A DNA stretch of 21,576 nt from Piromyces finnis (lineage: Eukaryota > Neocallimastigomycota > Neocallimastigomycetes > Neocallimastigales > Neocallimastigaceae). Numbering within the stretch: the stretch's first letter is position 1; each line of letters starts with the position of its first letter. The position numbers were made by a program, and so were the translations under genes. Positions 8,370 to 19,899 of the stretch are shown here, one piece after another. The stretch spans positions 1 through 21,576 of the forward strand of contig MCFH01000170.1 of NCBI GenBank assembly GCA_002104945.1, given 5' to 3'. The notes beneath the pieces were generated by a model. That model saw only the letters and a list, made by a program, of their open reading frames with translations, was not told the DNA's origin and did not search any database.

Positions 8370-10261
8370 ATGTAATTAATTCTCATTATAATATTATGTA
8401 TTTTTCTTATGATGCATACATTAATTCTAATATTAATAAAGAATAAAAAAAAATATTAATATTAATAAAGATATTATATATAAATACAGATATTTAAATT
8501 AAATTTAAATTTTATTGTATAAATTTGTTTTATAATTCTATTTTATTTTATTTTTTTTTTAAAAAAAAGGTTTTAATAAGATTTTTTAAAATATAAATTC
8601 AATATAAAATGATATAATAAAAATATCAATAATTTATGAAAATGTATATTCCATTTAACCATAATTTATAAAATGCATAATCCATTTGGTAAAAAGAAAA
8701 GAAATATATATATTTTAAATTCATATATATACATTTTATTAATATATATATTTAATATCTAAGAGAAAACCTACTTAAAATGTATTAGTAATGACTTATT
8801 CCTTATTGATTATTAAACATTATTTTAATTAAGTAAAAATTATCGTTTTATAATATTTAATTCTATTTTAAATATTATATATATGAAGTAGAAACTATAA
8901 AAAAAATAAATATAAAAATAAGAACAATTTAATATTAAATTTAATAAAATAATAACAAGGTTTTATTAGTGTAAATTAATGATTAATAAATAATAATATT
9001 AAATGTTTATATATAAATTTTCTTATAATAAATCAAATTATTTAAGTCAAAAAATCATTATTTTATATTTATAATTTTCCATTTTATTATTAAACCATTA
9101 TATATTTGTTAAATAAATATTTTATATTTAAAACTAATTTATAAATTATATATATTTATATTTGTAAAATTGCATATATATGTTTATAACATCTAAATAG
9201 TTTAATTCATAGTATATAAAAATATTATATGAATATTTTATATATTTTATTATAATATAGTTTATTTTTTTCTTAAAAAAAAAATAATTTGAAATATAAA
9301 TATATTTTTTATTTTTTTTTTGAATTAAAATTAAATAGTGGAACAAAATCCGCAAGTATTATTTAATATCTAAAAAAAATAATTAATTAATGAATGACAT
9401 CATATTTTATAAATATGGTATATTAATTTCATTTAAAGTAATAAAAATTTTCAAAGTGTTGTAATATCATTAAAAATCAGTATAAAAAATCATGCACATA
9501 TATACCATAAATAGTAAATTTTATGTTAAAAATTAATTATTAAAAAACAATTGATTTAATAAATTTATGGAATAAAAATAGTTAAAACGTTTTCATTATT
9601 TTTTTTAAAAGCATAAAAATTATTCATAAAATATTAAATATTAAAATTTAAAATTTATATTTTTTTACATTGAATATTTGAATAAAAAAAAAAAAGCATT
9701 CCCTTAAACTAATTTAAATAAAAATTTGTCTTTTTTAAAAAAAAAATAAACATGATGTTTTATCGTTAATTTTATTTTAATAATATTAAAAGCATGATAA
9801 TTATATAATCTGGATAACCACAAACCGTTATATATTTAATTTTTGGGGTTTTAAAAAAGTATTGTTATAAATACTTTTTTTTCTTTCTAACTTTTTTTAT
9901 TTTTTAATAGATTTTATTTTAACCACTCTAAAAAAGTATTTATTTTTTATTAAATTATTTTTTATTAATTTTATAATTAACTAGATTTTTTTATTCTAAA
10001 TCTATATAATTCTAAATATTAATAGTTTAAATATATTTTTATATTCTATAGATTAAAAATAATAATTATGTTTCTTAAAGTTTATACAAACACTCTAAAA
10101 AATACTAATTAAAATTTTTATTGAATAAATATTATTTATTTATTTTTATTTTTATTTATTGTATTTTATTTAATACCGTTTAGTGTATTACTTTTGTTAT
10201 GTATTGTATTGTTTATTTTTTTTTATTTTGTAATTTAGTTTTATTTGCTATTGCGATTAGT
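8370..10261. other. Long gene-free AT-rich spacer
   Basis: Almost 1.9 kb lies between two converging genes (plus strand ending at 8369, minus strand ending at 10262). It is made of homopolymers and AT repeats. The only open frame (minus strand, 9146-9355) translates to Ile/Tyr/Lys/Asn repeats and is a product of base composition. Apart from a hairpin at 9853-9880, nothing is recognisable. Confidence 0.75.
9853..9879. repeat. Perfect 11-bp hairpin
   Basis: AAAAAAGTATT, loop GTTAT, AATACTTTTTT form a perfect stem-loop about 380 bases beyond the stop of the minus-strand gene at 10262. It could contribute to 3'-end formation or be the chance product of AT-rich DNA. No factor is known to use it. 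Confidence 0.5.
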
Positions 10262-13200
10262 TTAGTTATTAGTTGGTTCGAGAGGTTCTTCAGTCCAGAG
10301 GTTGAAGTAGAAGAGTTGAGTTGTATCGAATTCATTACATTCAGTCATCACTAAACTGGAAGAATCAGCTAAAGCAATACATTGATCTGGTGTAATTGGT
10401 GATTTGATAAAGTTGCCATCACGATAGAAATCAGTACCAGTTTCACCACATTTACCTAAAACTAAAGAACTGTTATCAGAAAGCATGATACAGTGACTAA
10501 TATCAACTTCAAGTGGAAATTACCATTATGTGTGTATGGAATATCCCAGAGAGAGTATGTAGAGTAATCACATTCAGCTAATGTAATTGATGAATCGAGA
10601 ACACCAGAAGAGTGTACACATTTGTTGGTATCTGCGTTGTACAAGTAATAAGTTTCAGTGTTAGGAAGTGGAGTGAGTGTAGCGAATGTGGTTTCAGAAC
10701 CAAGTATACCACACCATAAATTATTTTCGATACCCCATTGACCATATTCATCAGTAGTAACAACATCAGCATTTGGATCAGAGCAACATGGATAACCTAA
10801 AACCTCAGAAAAGCAGACGGTGCTTGGTGTTGGATTATGGTCCCAGTTGTAGAACTTTTCATCATCGTTTTTAGCACAAGTGTTCAAGTTCATTTTAATT
10901 TCATCTTTATACATATCTTCAGCATTAAGAATTCCTACGCATTTGTCGCTAGATTCAATCAATCCTAAGAATCCATCATTACCATGGACCATCTTTGCTT
11001 GGTCATCACATTTACCTAATTCGAGTGAACCTGTATCAACATCAGCAACACGTAAACAATAATCTGGATGTGCCATAGAGTAGAAGTATCCTTTACGTGA
11101 ATTCAATACCATCCACTTGGAATAATCAGAATCATCACAAGCTTTAACGGTGATTGGCTTATTTGGTTTTTGTGGAGCATATAAACACTTGTTGGTATAG
11201 GCATGATAGAACCAGTATACACTATGTCCAGGTTTAACAGTAGCACTTGGTTTGCTGTTTGTTGGAGTAGAAGAAGGTTCAACAGTAGTTGTAGTAGATT
11301 CAGCCATAAGACACCAATTGTTATTTTCAGAACCCCAATTGCCTTCATCATCAGTGTATATAACTTCAGTAATTTCAGGAGAACAGCATGGATAACCAGC
11401 TTTAGAGTGACATTCAGAGGTAGGTTCAGGAGTAGATGTTGAAACTGTAGTAGTGGTATACTTAGGTACAATAATGATTTCGCGCTCAGCTTCAAACTCT
11501 GGATTCTTTGTAATCACTTCCTCAATAGAATCAACAATCTTACCATTCCATCTTTCAATGTACCACTCAGAATATTCATCTTTACTTGTTTCAAATTTCA
11601 AGCCGCTACTATTTTTAGTTTTGCCGTTCAAACAAATTTCTGGATCTACACTGTTCTTGAGGCAAATGTATTTGTTGTCAACTATTTTAAAGTGAATATG
11701 ATGGTTAATTGTTTCATCAGGTTTGCTACAATCAAACATTCTTGGATCTTGAGAATTCATAGCATACATGCATTTACCAGTAGCATTTAAAACCAATGTT
11801 TCATTGTCATAAGTCCATATACTATGATTACAATCACCCATCAAAAGAACACTAGTATCTGAATGTAAATTGGTAATAAGACATTCTTGAGTTTTTCTAT
11901 TCTTAATACGGAAACTATAATCTAATTTAGCTTCACCATACCGCACCATTCGCCATCTTCAACACCCCATTTATTACCATTATCATCAGTATATTGAACT
12001 TCAGGATTTACTGAAGAACAACATGGATAACCATCATCCAAAATACCAAAGGAACATCTGTCATAACCAATACCACACAATTTACCATTTTCTATACCCC
12101 AATTACCAAATTCATCAATATATTCGACTTTAGTGTTTTGATCATAACAACATTTGTATCCAAGTTCCGAAAATATAGATGAACAAGTTAAATGTTCATA
12201 TCTTGGAGATTCTAAAGCACTGGGATTAATAGTAAACTTACCTCCTAAACATTTTGAATTATCAAGTTGTGAGCAGAACTTACCATTCTTTATGATGAAT
12301 TTTTCATATTTATTATTATCTTCACAATAATCCATATATAAATTTTCACCATTAAGATTCAAACATTTAGCATCATAGGATGATACAATAAAATATACTT
12401 GACCATTTTGTCTAATAAACCATTTATTCTTTTTGTTATTAACACATTTATAATTAGTTTTAATTAATTCTTGTGATTGACCCTGATTGTTAATTATTGT
12501 TTTACGTTGAAGGCAAGCTGGAATATCATCATTTCCTGATGATATTTGTATATAATAGTACAAATCGGTATAAATTGAATAATCACCAACTTGAATTTCA
12601 TTATTTTGTAATTCACCTCTCTTACTTAATACATAATTACTACTATCACGAATTTTGCGTGTTAAATGAACATCTGGAAAATCTAAAATCATCCATTGAT
12701 TGTGTATTTTTGGATTATTATTATTAAAATATTCAACCAATTTTTTATTTATACTACTAGCATGTGTATAAACACTACTAAAAACTTCCCACACAGCCTG
12801 TATATTCATAAAATTTATAGTAAGTACATCATTATTATTTCTATCATAAAACATAGTAGTATTAGCATGATCCTTCCATAAATATTAAAAATATCCTTAT
12901 TTTTATCCCATGTTGTTAGTATATTATGATCTAACATATCTTTAATAATAGACCATTTTTCATTAACCCTGCATTGTAATTATCTTGTACAAGATAATTA
13001 TTACCATAATCTGAAATCTTTATTCTTGGAAAACATCCTTCATGGAAATTATTAACAAAATTAACAACATTACTGTTATATAGTGAAGGCCTACGAATTT
13101 CGCTAACTTCTGTTGCTGGATATGTAAAATTCATATAACTAACCCATGAAAGATCATCACAAGAACCCATTCCTGGAATATCTATTTTTTTGCCTATTTG

Positions 13201-14271
13201 AATTGTCTGATTATTTTTTGTATATTTGTAATCTCCACGTGTATAAATAATTATTGTACCTCTTGCTTTTCCAAGAGTTGGAAATAACTCATTACTTTTA
13301 TTATCTTGATAAAAATAATCTTTATAAAATTTTTCATATGGTCTATCAGAATTATTTATACTAAGATTAGCAATTGCTTCATAAAATTCTTCCTCTTTTA
13401 AATCACCTTTTTCTTTCATACTACCATCTTTGTTATACTTATGGAAATGACAATTATCACATTTTAAATGCATAATAACAGTTTCACTTGGATTATAATG
13501 TAAAAAATTAATAGCTTCATCAAATACATTACTTAAATAGTACAAATCATTAGTTTTTTTATTAATACAATCAAATTTATCGTGAGTAAGATATATTTGT
13601 TTTTTTGGATTAGTTTCAAGTCTTATATCTAAATATCTAATTCCATGCATTAATTGTTGATATATATCTAAAGATTGAGTTCTTCCCCATTGTCTTCTAA
13701 AGCCATTTATAATAGGAAAAGAATGCCAATCTACAGCATATGTTCCACTATCATGAGTACCAGGAATATTAATTTGATTGATCCTTGTATTATTAAGATA
13801 TTTACTCATCCAATTAGAATCACTGTCTGCATAAGTAAAATCACACCATCCATATTCAGTTAAAGCACGGTTATACTCAACATCAATATCATAAACAAGG
13901 ACATTTGGTTGTAGTTTTATTTTTTTAGTACTCGTTGTTTCACCACCGTTACTTGTATAATAACAAAATCCTTCTTTAATATTAACTCTACCTTTGAACT
14001 GACATTGATCAGGATCTACTCTAGTAGATTGACCAAATTCACCATCTACTTTTTCAGTTTTATAATAACAACCATATATATCATCACTAATTCTCAAAAA
14101 TCCTTTATCTCTTTTTGTACATATGTACGTTTTTGAACAATCTTTAAGGCTAAATAAATATGCTTCTTTATCAACATTATCTAATTCAAAATATTTACCT
14201 TCATCTTTGGCACTTAATACATATTTAATTGATATAAATAAAGTATTAATAAATAATAATGTTAATTTCAT
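10262..14271 (-). CDS. Secreted PI-PLC-like phosphodiesterase with four fungal dockerins and beta-trefoil modules (frameshifted)
   Basis: This is one gene of about 1335 codons, broken by four single-base gaps near 12957, 12880, 11940 and 10510. The signal peptide is MKLTLLFINTLFISIKYVLS. The catalytic domain (about residues 150-440) matches the PI-PLC X fold: GTHDS with His173, YLDIRL with Asp215/Arg217, LTHD with His230. Arg217 sits where metal-independent bacterial enzymes have arginine, so cleavage of phosphatidylinositol or GPI without calcium is likely (inference). Then follow trefoil 1 (about 12584-12190), dockerin 1 (12185-12069), dockerin 2 (12056-11940), trefoil 2 (about 11925-11545), a Thr/Pro linker, dockerin 3 (11412-11302), a linker, trefoil 3 (about 11223-10834), dockerin 4 (10815-10705) and trefoil 4 (about 10656-10270). 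Dockerins show the GYPCC...DDxGxWGxENxxWC pattern and should bind cellulosomal cohesin partners. Trefoils have ricin-B-like spacing and may bind sugars. The ligand is unknown. Confidence 0.85.
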
Positions 14272-14501
14272 TTTACTTTTATCACTATAAATATTATAAT
14301 TATATAACTTGAAAATTGTGGAAAATTCAAAATTTGCAAATATAAATAATTATGTTTATTATTATAATATTTGTAGAATAAATATTAACAATAAAAAATC
14401 ATTTTAAAAAAAATATTTAAAATATAAAATATTTGTAATATAATTTTAAAAAAAAAAAATCATTATAAGAATCTTTATCATTACCATTAAAATTGTATAA
14501 T
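14272..14501. other. Spacer between two minus-strand genes
   Basis: A 230-base AT-rich gap between the stop of the membrane-protein gene and the start of the PLC-dockerin gene. It must hold the latter's promoter and 5' UTR. ATG at 14269-14271 is in an AAAATGAA context. I see no distinctive element. Confidence 0.5.
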
Positions 14502-15239
14502 TTATTTTTTAACATTAGTATTATTATTTTTTTTGTAACATTTTACAAAACAACAACAACAACAAATTATTATTAAAATAAAAATTATTCCCGCTATAAT
14601 ACCTAAATTTACAAATGCTCTAGTTAAACGATAATCAGTTGGTATATATTGAATTTTATGACATGTTCCATTATAACAAGCTTTAAACGAACAATCTATA
14701 TCTTTTGTACAAGACTCACCAACCATTAGACCACAATAAATATCACTATTACTTTCAGAAAATAAAGTAGTTTCTGTATAAATAGTATCACAACTTTCAA
14801 CATTTGCATTCACATTATATGTACAAGTATTATTAAAACATTTATTTGAAAAACATTGAGTATCAGTTTTACAATCAGTAGAGACATCAATAATTTTATT
14901 ATTATTAGATTCAATATAATCACTTATTTTTTCCTCATAATTATATACATAAGGAATCATAATATATTTATGAATATAACCATTTTTATCTGGAAATTCA
15001 ATAAATGGTTTAATATTAGAAGGTTCTACACATACACATACATTATCTTTACAATAAGCTGACAAATCAGAACGACATATTTTATAATTTGATTCGTTTT
15101 TAACCCAACTTGTAGTATTGTCAAAACGACTAATAAGTTCATCTGGAATATTGGTAGATTCAATACTTACAGTACGAGTATAACTACATTGAAGAAATAA
15201 TATGTAATATATACTTAATAATAAGATGAAATTTTTCAT
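14502..15239 (-). CDS. Cysteine-rich type I membrane protein
   Basis: An intact 245-residue frame. The N-terminal signal peptide MKNFILLLSIYYILFLQCS is followed by an ectodomain with several N-glycosylation sequons (for example NTT and NES near residue 41-50). It carries a duplicated cysteine module with the same spacing twice: Cys123/129/134/139 and Cys177/183/188/193, that is C-x5-C-x4-C-x4-C with D before the second Cys and NxTC at the end. A membrane helix spans about 209-226 and runs directly into five consecutive cysteines (226-230), likely palmitoylated. A short Lys/Asn tail ends the protein. The topology points to a surface or secretory-pathway protein with a small disulfide-bonded head. 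I know no assigned function. It lies 230 bases upstream of the PLC-dockerin gene in the same direction. Confidence 0.85.
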   Translation of the reverse strand: MKNFILLLSIYYILFLQCSYTRTVSIESTNIPDELISRFDNTTSWVKNESNYKICRSDLSAYCKDNVCVCVEPSNIKPFIEFPDKNGYIHKYIMIPYVYNYEEKISDYIESNNNKIIDVSTDCKTDTQCFSNKCFNNTCTYNVNANVESCDTIYTETTLFSESNSDIYCGLMVGESCTKDIDCSFKACYNGTCHKIQYIPTDYRLTRAFVNLGIIAGIIFILIIICCCCCFVKCYKKNNNTNVKK

Positions 15240-17344
15240 TATAAATTATTTTATAAATTTTTTTATAAAATAAAATTTAAATTGTAATATCTATTATTTT
15301 ATTTGTTTTAATTTAAAATAATTATTTTTGAATTTTATTTATAATTTATTACATTTATTATTTTATTTTTGAAAATCATTTTAATAGTATTAAAAATATT
15401 TTAAAGTGTTTTAATTTATTTATTTTTTTTTAATTTTAAATTTATAAAAAATAAATGGTAGGATTGGTTCATTTCTAATATTTTAAATGATAATTCGTTG
15501 TTTTTTTAAAATAAAAAATAAAATGATTTGTTAGAAATTGAAATTATCTTGAATCCGTTTTATATCATTAAAATTGACACCAACCAATGATTATTCAGAA
15601 AAATAAATTAAAATACATTACATTATTATATATAAATATTATATATTATAAATAGAGAATATATCATATTAATATTTTAAGACAAAATTTATTTAATTTC
15701 AAAAAAAAAAACGTTATAATAAAAGATAGTTGAATAAAAATAAGACCCGTTATTTAAATAATTATATTTATATATGTTCTATTATATATTTTATCATTTA
15801 TTCTATTAGAATATTCTTTATCTTTAAAATTTTTGAAAATTAAAAATATTTAAAAATTTTAATAGTAATAAAATTTGGTTAAATTAATTAATCCAAAATT
15901 TTTATGGTACATTTAAAAATCATATTTTAAAAAAATATACTTACATATGTTGTATATTAATATTTTCATGTTGATTGTTATGTTTTATTAATAATTTTTA
16001 TTATCTTTATTTTCTTTTTAAATCAAAGAAACATAATTTCTGTTTTATTTTGTTAATCATAAATAATTAAAAACATAAAATGATTATAAAACTTTATCTT
16101 ATAAATTATGAATTTAGGGATTCCAATTTATATACGAATATATCATTAAATACGTTTCTATATTTTACTTTGACAAATTATTTATATGAAATGAAAAAAG
16201 TATATAGATAAAAAATTTAAATTAATAATATTAGATAATTTAAATAATAACATTTAAAAAATAATCATTGTTATTTTAATTTTATAATATTTATATAAAT
16301 TAATAAAAATAAATATTTGATACATAATTATAGATTTAATGGGGTAATATATAATTTATACAAAATAAAAATCTATATAAACGGAATTTTAAATATATTA
16401 TTTTTATTTGTATATACAATGTAAAGTTATAATAATTATTTGAAGCATTCTATTTTTTTTTTTAAAAAAAAACATATTTATAACATTAAATGAATAAATA
16501 AAGATATTACATATTATCTGTATATATTGCATCAAATTTTAAAACAGATATAATAATCTATTTTAATATAATTAATCCAGAACTATTTCTTATTTATAAA
16601 TAAAATATAAGATTTTAATAATGTAAATCTTTATATAATAAATAATTATAATTTTATATAATATTATTATATAATTTTCATAAAAAATAGTATTAAAATT
16701 ACTAAAAATTATTTAATATGTAAAATAATTAATTAAAATATTTTTAATAAATAATCAATTAATAAGTATAAATAAGTTGAACAAAGAACGATTTTAAGAA
16801 GTTCTTTGTGAGATTATTAATACTCATTTTTATATAGTAAATTCAATATTTAAAAATTAATAATTATTATTTATATATTATAAAAAGCTGAATAAAATAA
16901 TTCTTTAAAAACTATATTTATTATTCCTTATCTTAACACTTACTTTACTATATAATTAAGCCTATCCTAACCTAGTAGACTTAATTATAAACTTAAATCC
17001 ACTTAGATTCTTGACAAAAAAAATTTGATTTCTGGACAACTAGAAAATAAAAGGTTATATATATTTTTGAATGTAAGAATTAATAATTATTTTTTGTATA
17101 AATTAATTCTTATTTAATTATTTTTTAATTATTAAATTAATTATTTATTTAAACTATTAGCATACATTCATTTAAATTACTATAAACATTTATCTATATT
17201 GATATTAATTATTCATTTACTTAATTTAAAATTTATTTAATTACTATATTAATTATTTATTTATTTAATTTAGTAATATATTTAAAATAATAGTAAACAT
17301 TCATTTATTTTTTAATTAATAATTTTTGTATTACATTTTATAAG
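15240..17344. other. Gene-free AT-rich spacer
   Basis: About 2.1 kb with no coding-like frame on either strand. It contains many A/T homopolymers and, from about 17100 to 17320, loosely repeated TTAATTATTTATTTA-type and CATTCATTTA-type phrases. One hairpin at 16781-16809 stands out. Confidence 0.7.
16781..16809. repeat. Perfect 9-bp hairpin of mixed composition
   Basis: ACAAAGAAC and GTTCTTTGT are perfect inverted copies separated by 11 bases. With four G/C pairs in nine, it is less likely to be chance than the other AT hairpins of the window. It lies about 540 bases upstream of the left LTR. No function is assigned. Confidence 0.55.
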
Positions 17345-17637
17345 TGTTAGAATATGTGTAACGTGATAAGTTTATAAATACTATGTAATATGTGTCAAAC
17401 ACATTGAAATTTATTTGTACTACATTAAATACATAAGCCATAATTGTAAATCATATAATACATGTAATTTCACATAATGTAAACATTAGAGTCTTTAGAA
17501 CAAATATCCTCATGTAATTCTTAATAATAAAATACATTAATAAAGTTGACATATTCATAAAACCCAATTAACCAAAATGTTAATAGATTAAGAGTCTCAA
17601 TTGCCCTCAGTTCTCAACTAGCTCTCATATGCTCTCA
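17345..17637 (+). mobile_element. Left (5') LTR of a putative LTR element
   Basis: The sequence beginning TGTTAGAATATGTGTAACG recurs at 21415, and the two copies align over at least 157 bases with only a few single-base indels and about one substitution. Similarity starts exactly at TGTTAG in both, giving a precise left edge. The right edge is inferred: GCTCTCA ends at 17637 and is followed by TGGTACTACT, a TGGTA start like the initiator-Met-tRNA primer sites of many copia-type elements. AATAAA-like signals near 17525-17545 fit a polyadenylation region. The second copy runs out of the window at 21576, so the length is not proven. Confidence 0.75.
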
Positions 17638-18456
17638 TGGTACTACTAATATAAAACTTTAAAAGGACTTAATAAAATGGAAACTCCCAGCCGGACAAAA
17701 TAGAAGAAAGAAAATACTAACTTATAATAAAAGCTACCTCTAGTCAACTTTAAAGAAAAACTAATATCAAAAATTAGAAGACTCTCAATACCTTTAAATT
17801 AAAACTATCATTCCAATACTTAGCCAAAACATCAATTAGAAGAATATGACTGATATAATTACCACCATACCAAAATTCAGAAAATGAAAAATTAAAATTT
17901 ACAAAAATTTTGAAATCTCAAATTGAAATTTGAATTCTAAATTGAAATGTCAATATAAAATTGAAATTATGAAGTGACAAATGAACAATAAAAATGAAAG
18001 AAAATCACTACTTGTTAAAATAAAGTTTCCTTACACTAAAAAATATAGATAATTTTATATTCCGAAAATAAATTATTCTAAAATTGAATTTTGAATTTTA
18101 TACTTTTAATTTAAAATTTAAAAATAAACCAAAGGAAATTAAATTCAAATAACCTTAGAACAATTTTAGTTCAATTTATTTAGAATGTTAACAATACTTA
18201 TTTAAAACATAAAACATGAAACTAAGAAAATTATTTAGTTCTGAAACTATTTTAAAATTATCAATGTTAAATATTAATATAAAGTTAATAATTTAAAATC
18301 CTAAAATATATACCATAAATATATAGAAGAAAACAAATATTAATCTTAAACTACTTTATTTCGTCAAATCCGTATAAATTGTTAACAAAGCAACAATTGT
18401 TTTATTATTTACCCATCTTAATTAAAATTTATATTTTATTATAATTTCATTAAATA
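17638..18456. other. Leader region of the putative LTR element
   Basis: About 800 bases between the inferred primer-binding site (TGGTACTACT at 17638) and the first coding-like ATG at 18457. It has no convincing frame. A short repetitive stretch near 17895-17955 alternates AAATTGAAATT-like phrases. No gag-like or polymerase-like sequence is seen. Confidence 0.5.
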
Positions 18457-19899
18457 ATGAAACTAATAATAACATATACAATTTAATTCAAATATTTCAA
18501 ATATTTTTAATTCTACCGACAACATTTGCTTTAAATGAACTATGTAATTTTAATGGAAACTACGGTGTTTGTGTAGACATAAATGATTGCAAATTGGTAG
18601 ATAAACAAGAAGGAATAGCAGTTCCTAACCAAATCTTTGCAATGGTGATAAAAACATTCAGTGTTGTATTAAAGTTGTTTCTACTCTCAGAAATGGTAAT
18701 TCACTCTCAATATCTGAAATTGTAAATACTCATATTTTTGTCCTAATAATTATAGACAATATTATAATGAATGCCCAGGAGATAGGTATAATACATTGTG
18801 TGTATCAAATGAATCAATAGAAGAAAAATCATATTTTTTTGCTGTAGGATCAAAAGAAATAGAATTTATTAAAGATATTAAAGAAGGAAATAAAAAATAC
18901 TTTTTAGATGAAATCCCAAAGTATAAAGCATATTATGAAAAGTTTAGATTTACTGAAGACGAAATAATTTCATATGCCAACACTGCATTGGATTATTTAA
19001 AAACAAGTTATCTTTTCACAAATACATAAATATTATGAACCTTAAACATATTGGTATTTATTTAGGATCTAAAGAGAAAGGAAGACTTTTTGAATTCGAT
19101 AATAATGGATGGCATGTTAAAGATTATACTATGGAAAAACTTGATGGACCATAATGATCCAAACAAATGGAATTGGACTCACTTCAAGGAATTCAGGGGA
19201 TATACAAGGGTTTCTCCAGAAAGCCTTGAAGACTCATTAAATGATTATAAAGAAGTCAATCGTTACTTTAATAATAAATCATATAATCTTTTTTGTAACA
19301 ATTGCCATGATTTTGTAAAATGGTGTTTAGAGATTATTACTATGGGTAAACGTCTTGTAGAACCAGAATCCATTAATATTATAAAAGACAATTTACATTT
19401 AATACAAATGAAATTGACAATAAAAAAGCAGCCGAAAATATAAATACTATTATTAGTGATATACATAAAAAATTTCGTGCAAAAGGAAGTGGTGTAATAG
19501 ATATTTTAAAGGTAGAATTAATTTACTATTTCCTTGTAAACATAGGATTTAAAAATAACGAACATCATAAATATTAAATATAATGATCATGAAATATGCG
19601 CTGGATTGGATTATATAAATCTTCTTAGAGAAAAGAATTACAATGACGTTTGTAAAAGCTATGATTATAGTGGACTTATAAATTCTAAAGCCACTATTAA
19701 TGGTAAATTTATCACATCAAGTGAAAACTTTTCTAATTTTATTTTCGACAACGATTTATGTTTAGAATTAAATTCTAGCGATATAGTTGATAAATCCGAT
19801 GATATCAATGGAACTGAAAACTTTAATGATATTACTTTCACAAACATTTTTATTATATTTACATCAGTCATATTCTTGGAATTATTCAATTTATACTAG
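18457..19899 (+). pseudogene. Secreted Cys-rich protein with LRAT/NlpC-like domain, frameshifted, between the LTRs
   Basis: The likely ATG is at 18457, with a hydrophobic leader ending LILPTTFA. It is followed by a cysteine-rich head (ELCNFNGNYGVCVDINDC, then CNGDKNIQCC, CPNNY, NECPGDRYNTLC) of a kind seen on secreted proteins of these fungi. A helical, charged stretch (18796-19029) comes next. The next part resembles the LRAT/NlpC-like permuted papain fold: KHIGIYLGS with a candidate catalytic His (about 19045-19070), then FEFDNNGWHV, then LFCNNCHDFVKWCLEI (about 19290-19335) with the NC-x-x-F motif and candidate nucleophile Cys. The C-terminus (to 19899) ends in IFIIFTSVIFLELFNLY, like a GPI-anchor signal or membrane segment. 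At least seven frame changes occur, most explained by one missing base. The activity could be acyltransferase, amidase or peptidase, and the sequence does not decide which. Confidence 0.6.

Noticed and set aside
9146-9355. Minus-strand 69-codon frame
   Set aside because: It translates to Ile/Tyr/Lys/Asn repeats expected from AT-rich spacer, with no domain or codon signal.
11103-11695. Several open frames of 60-130 codons on both strands
   Set aside because: They overlap the dockerin/trefoil coding frame. The minus-strand one is a Leu-rich shifted reading and the plus-strand ones are antisense shadows.
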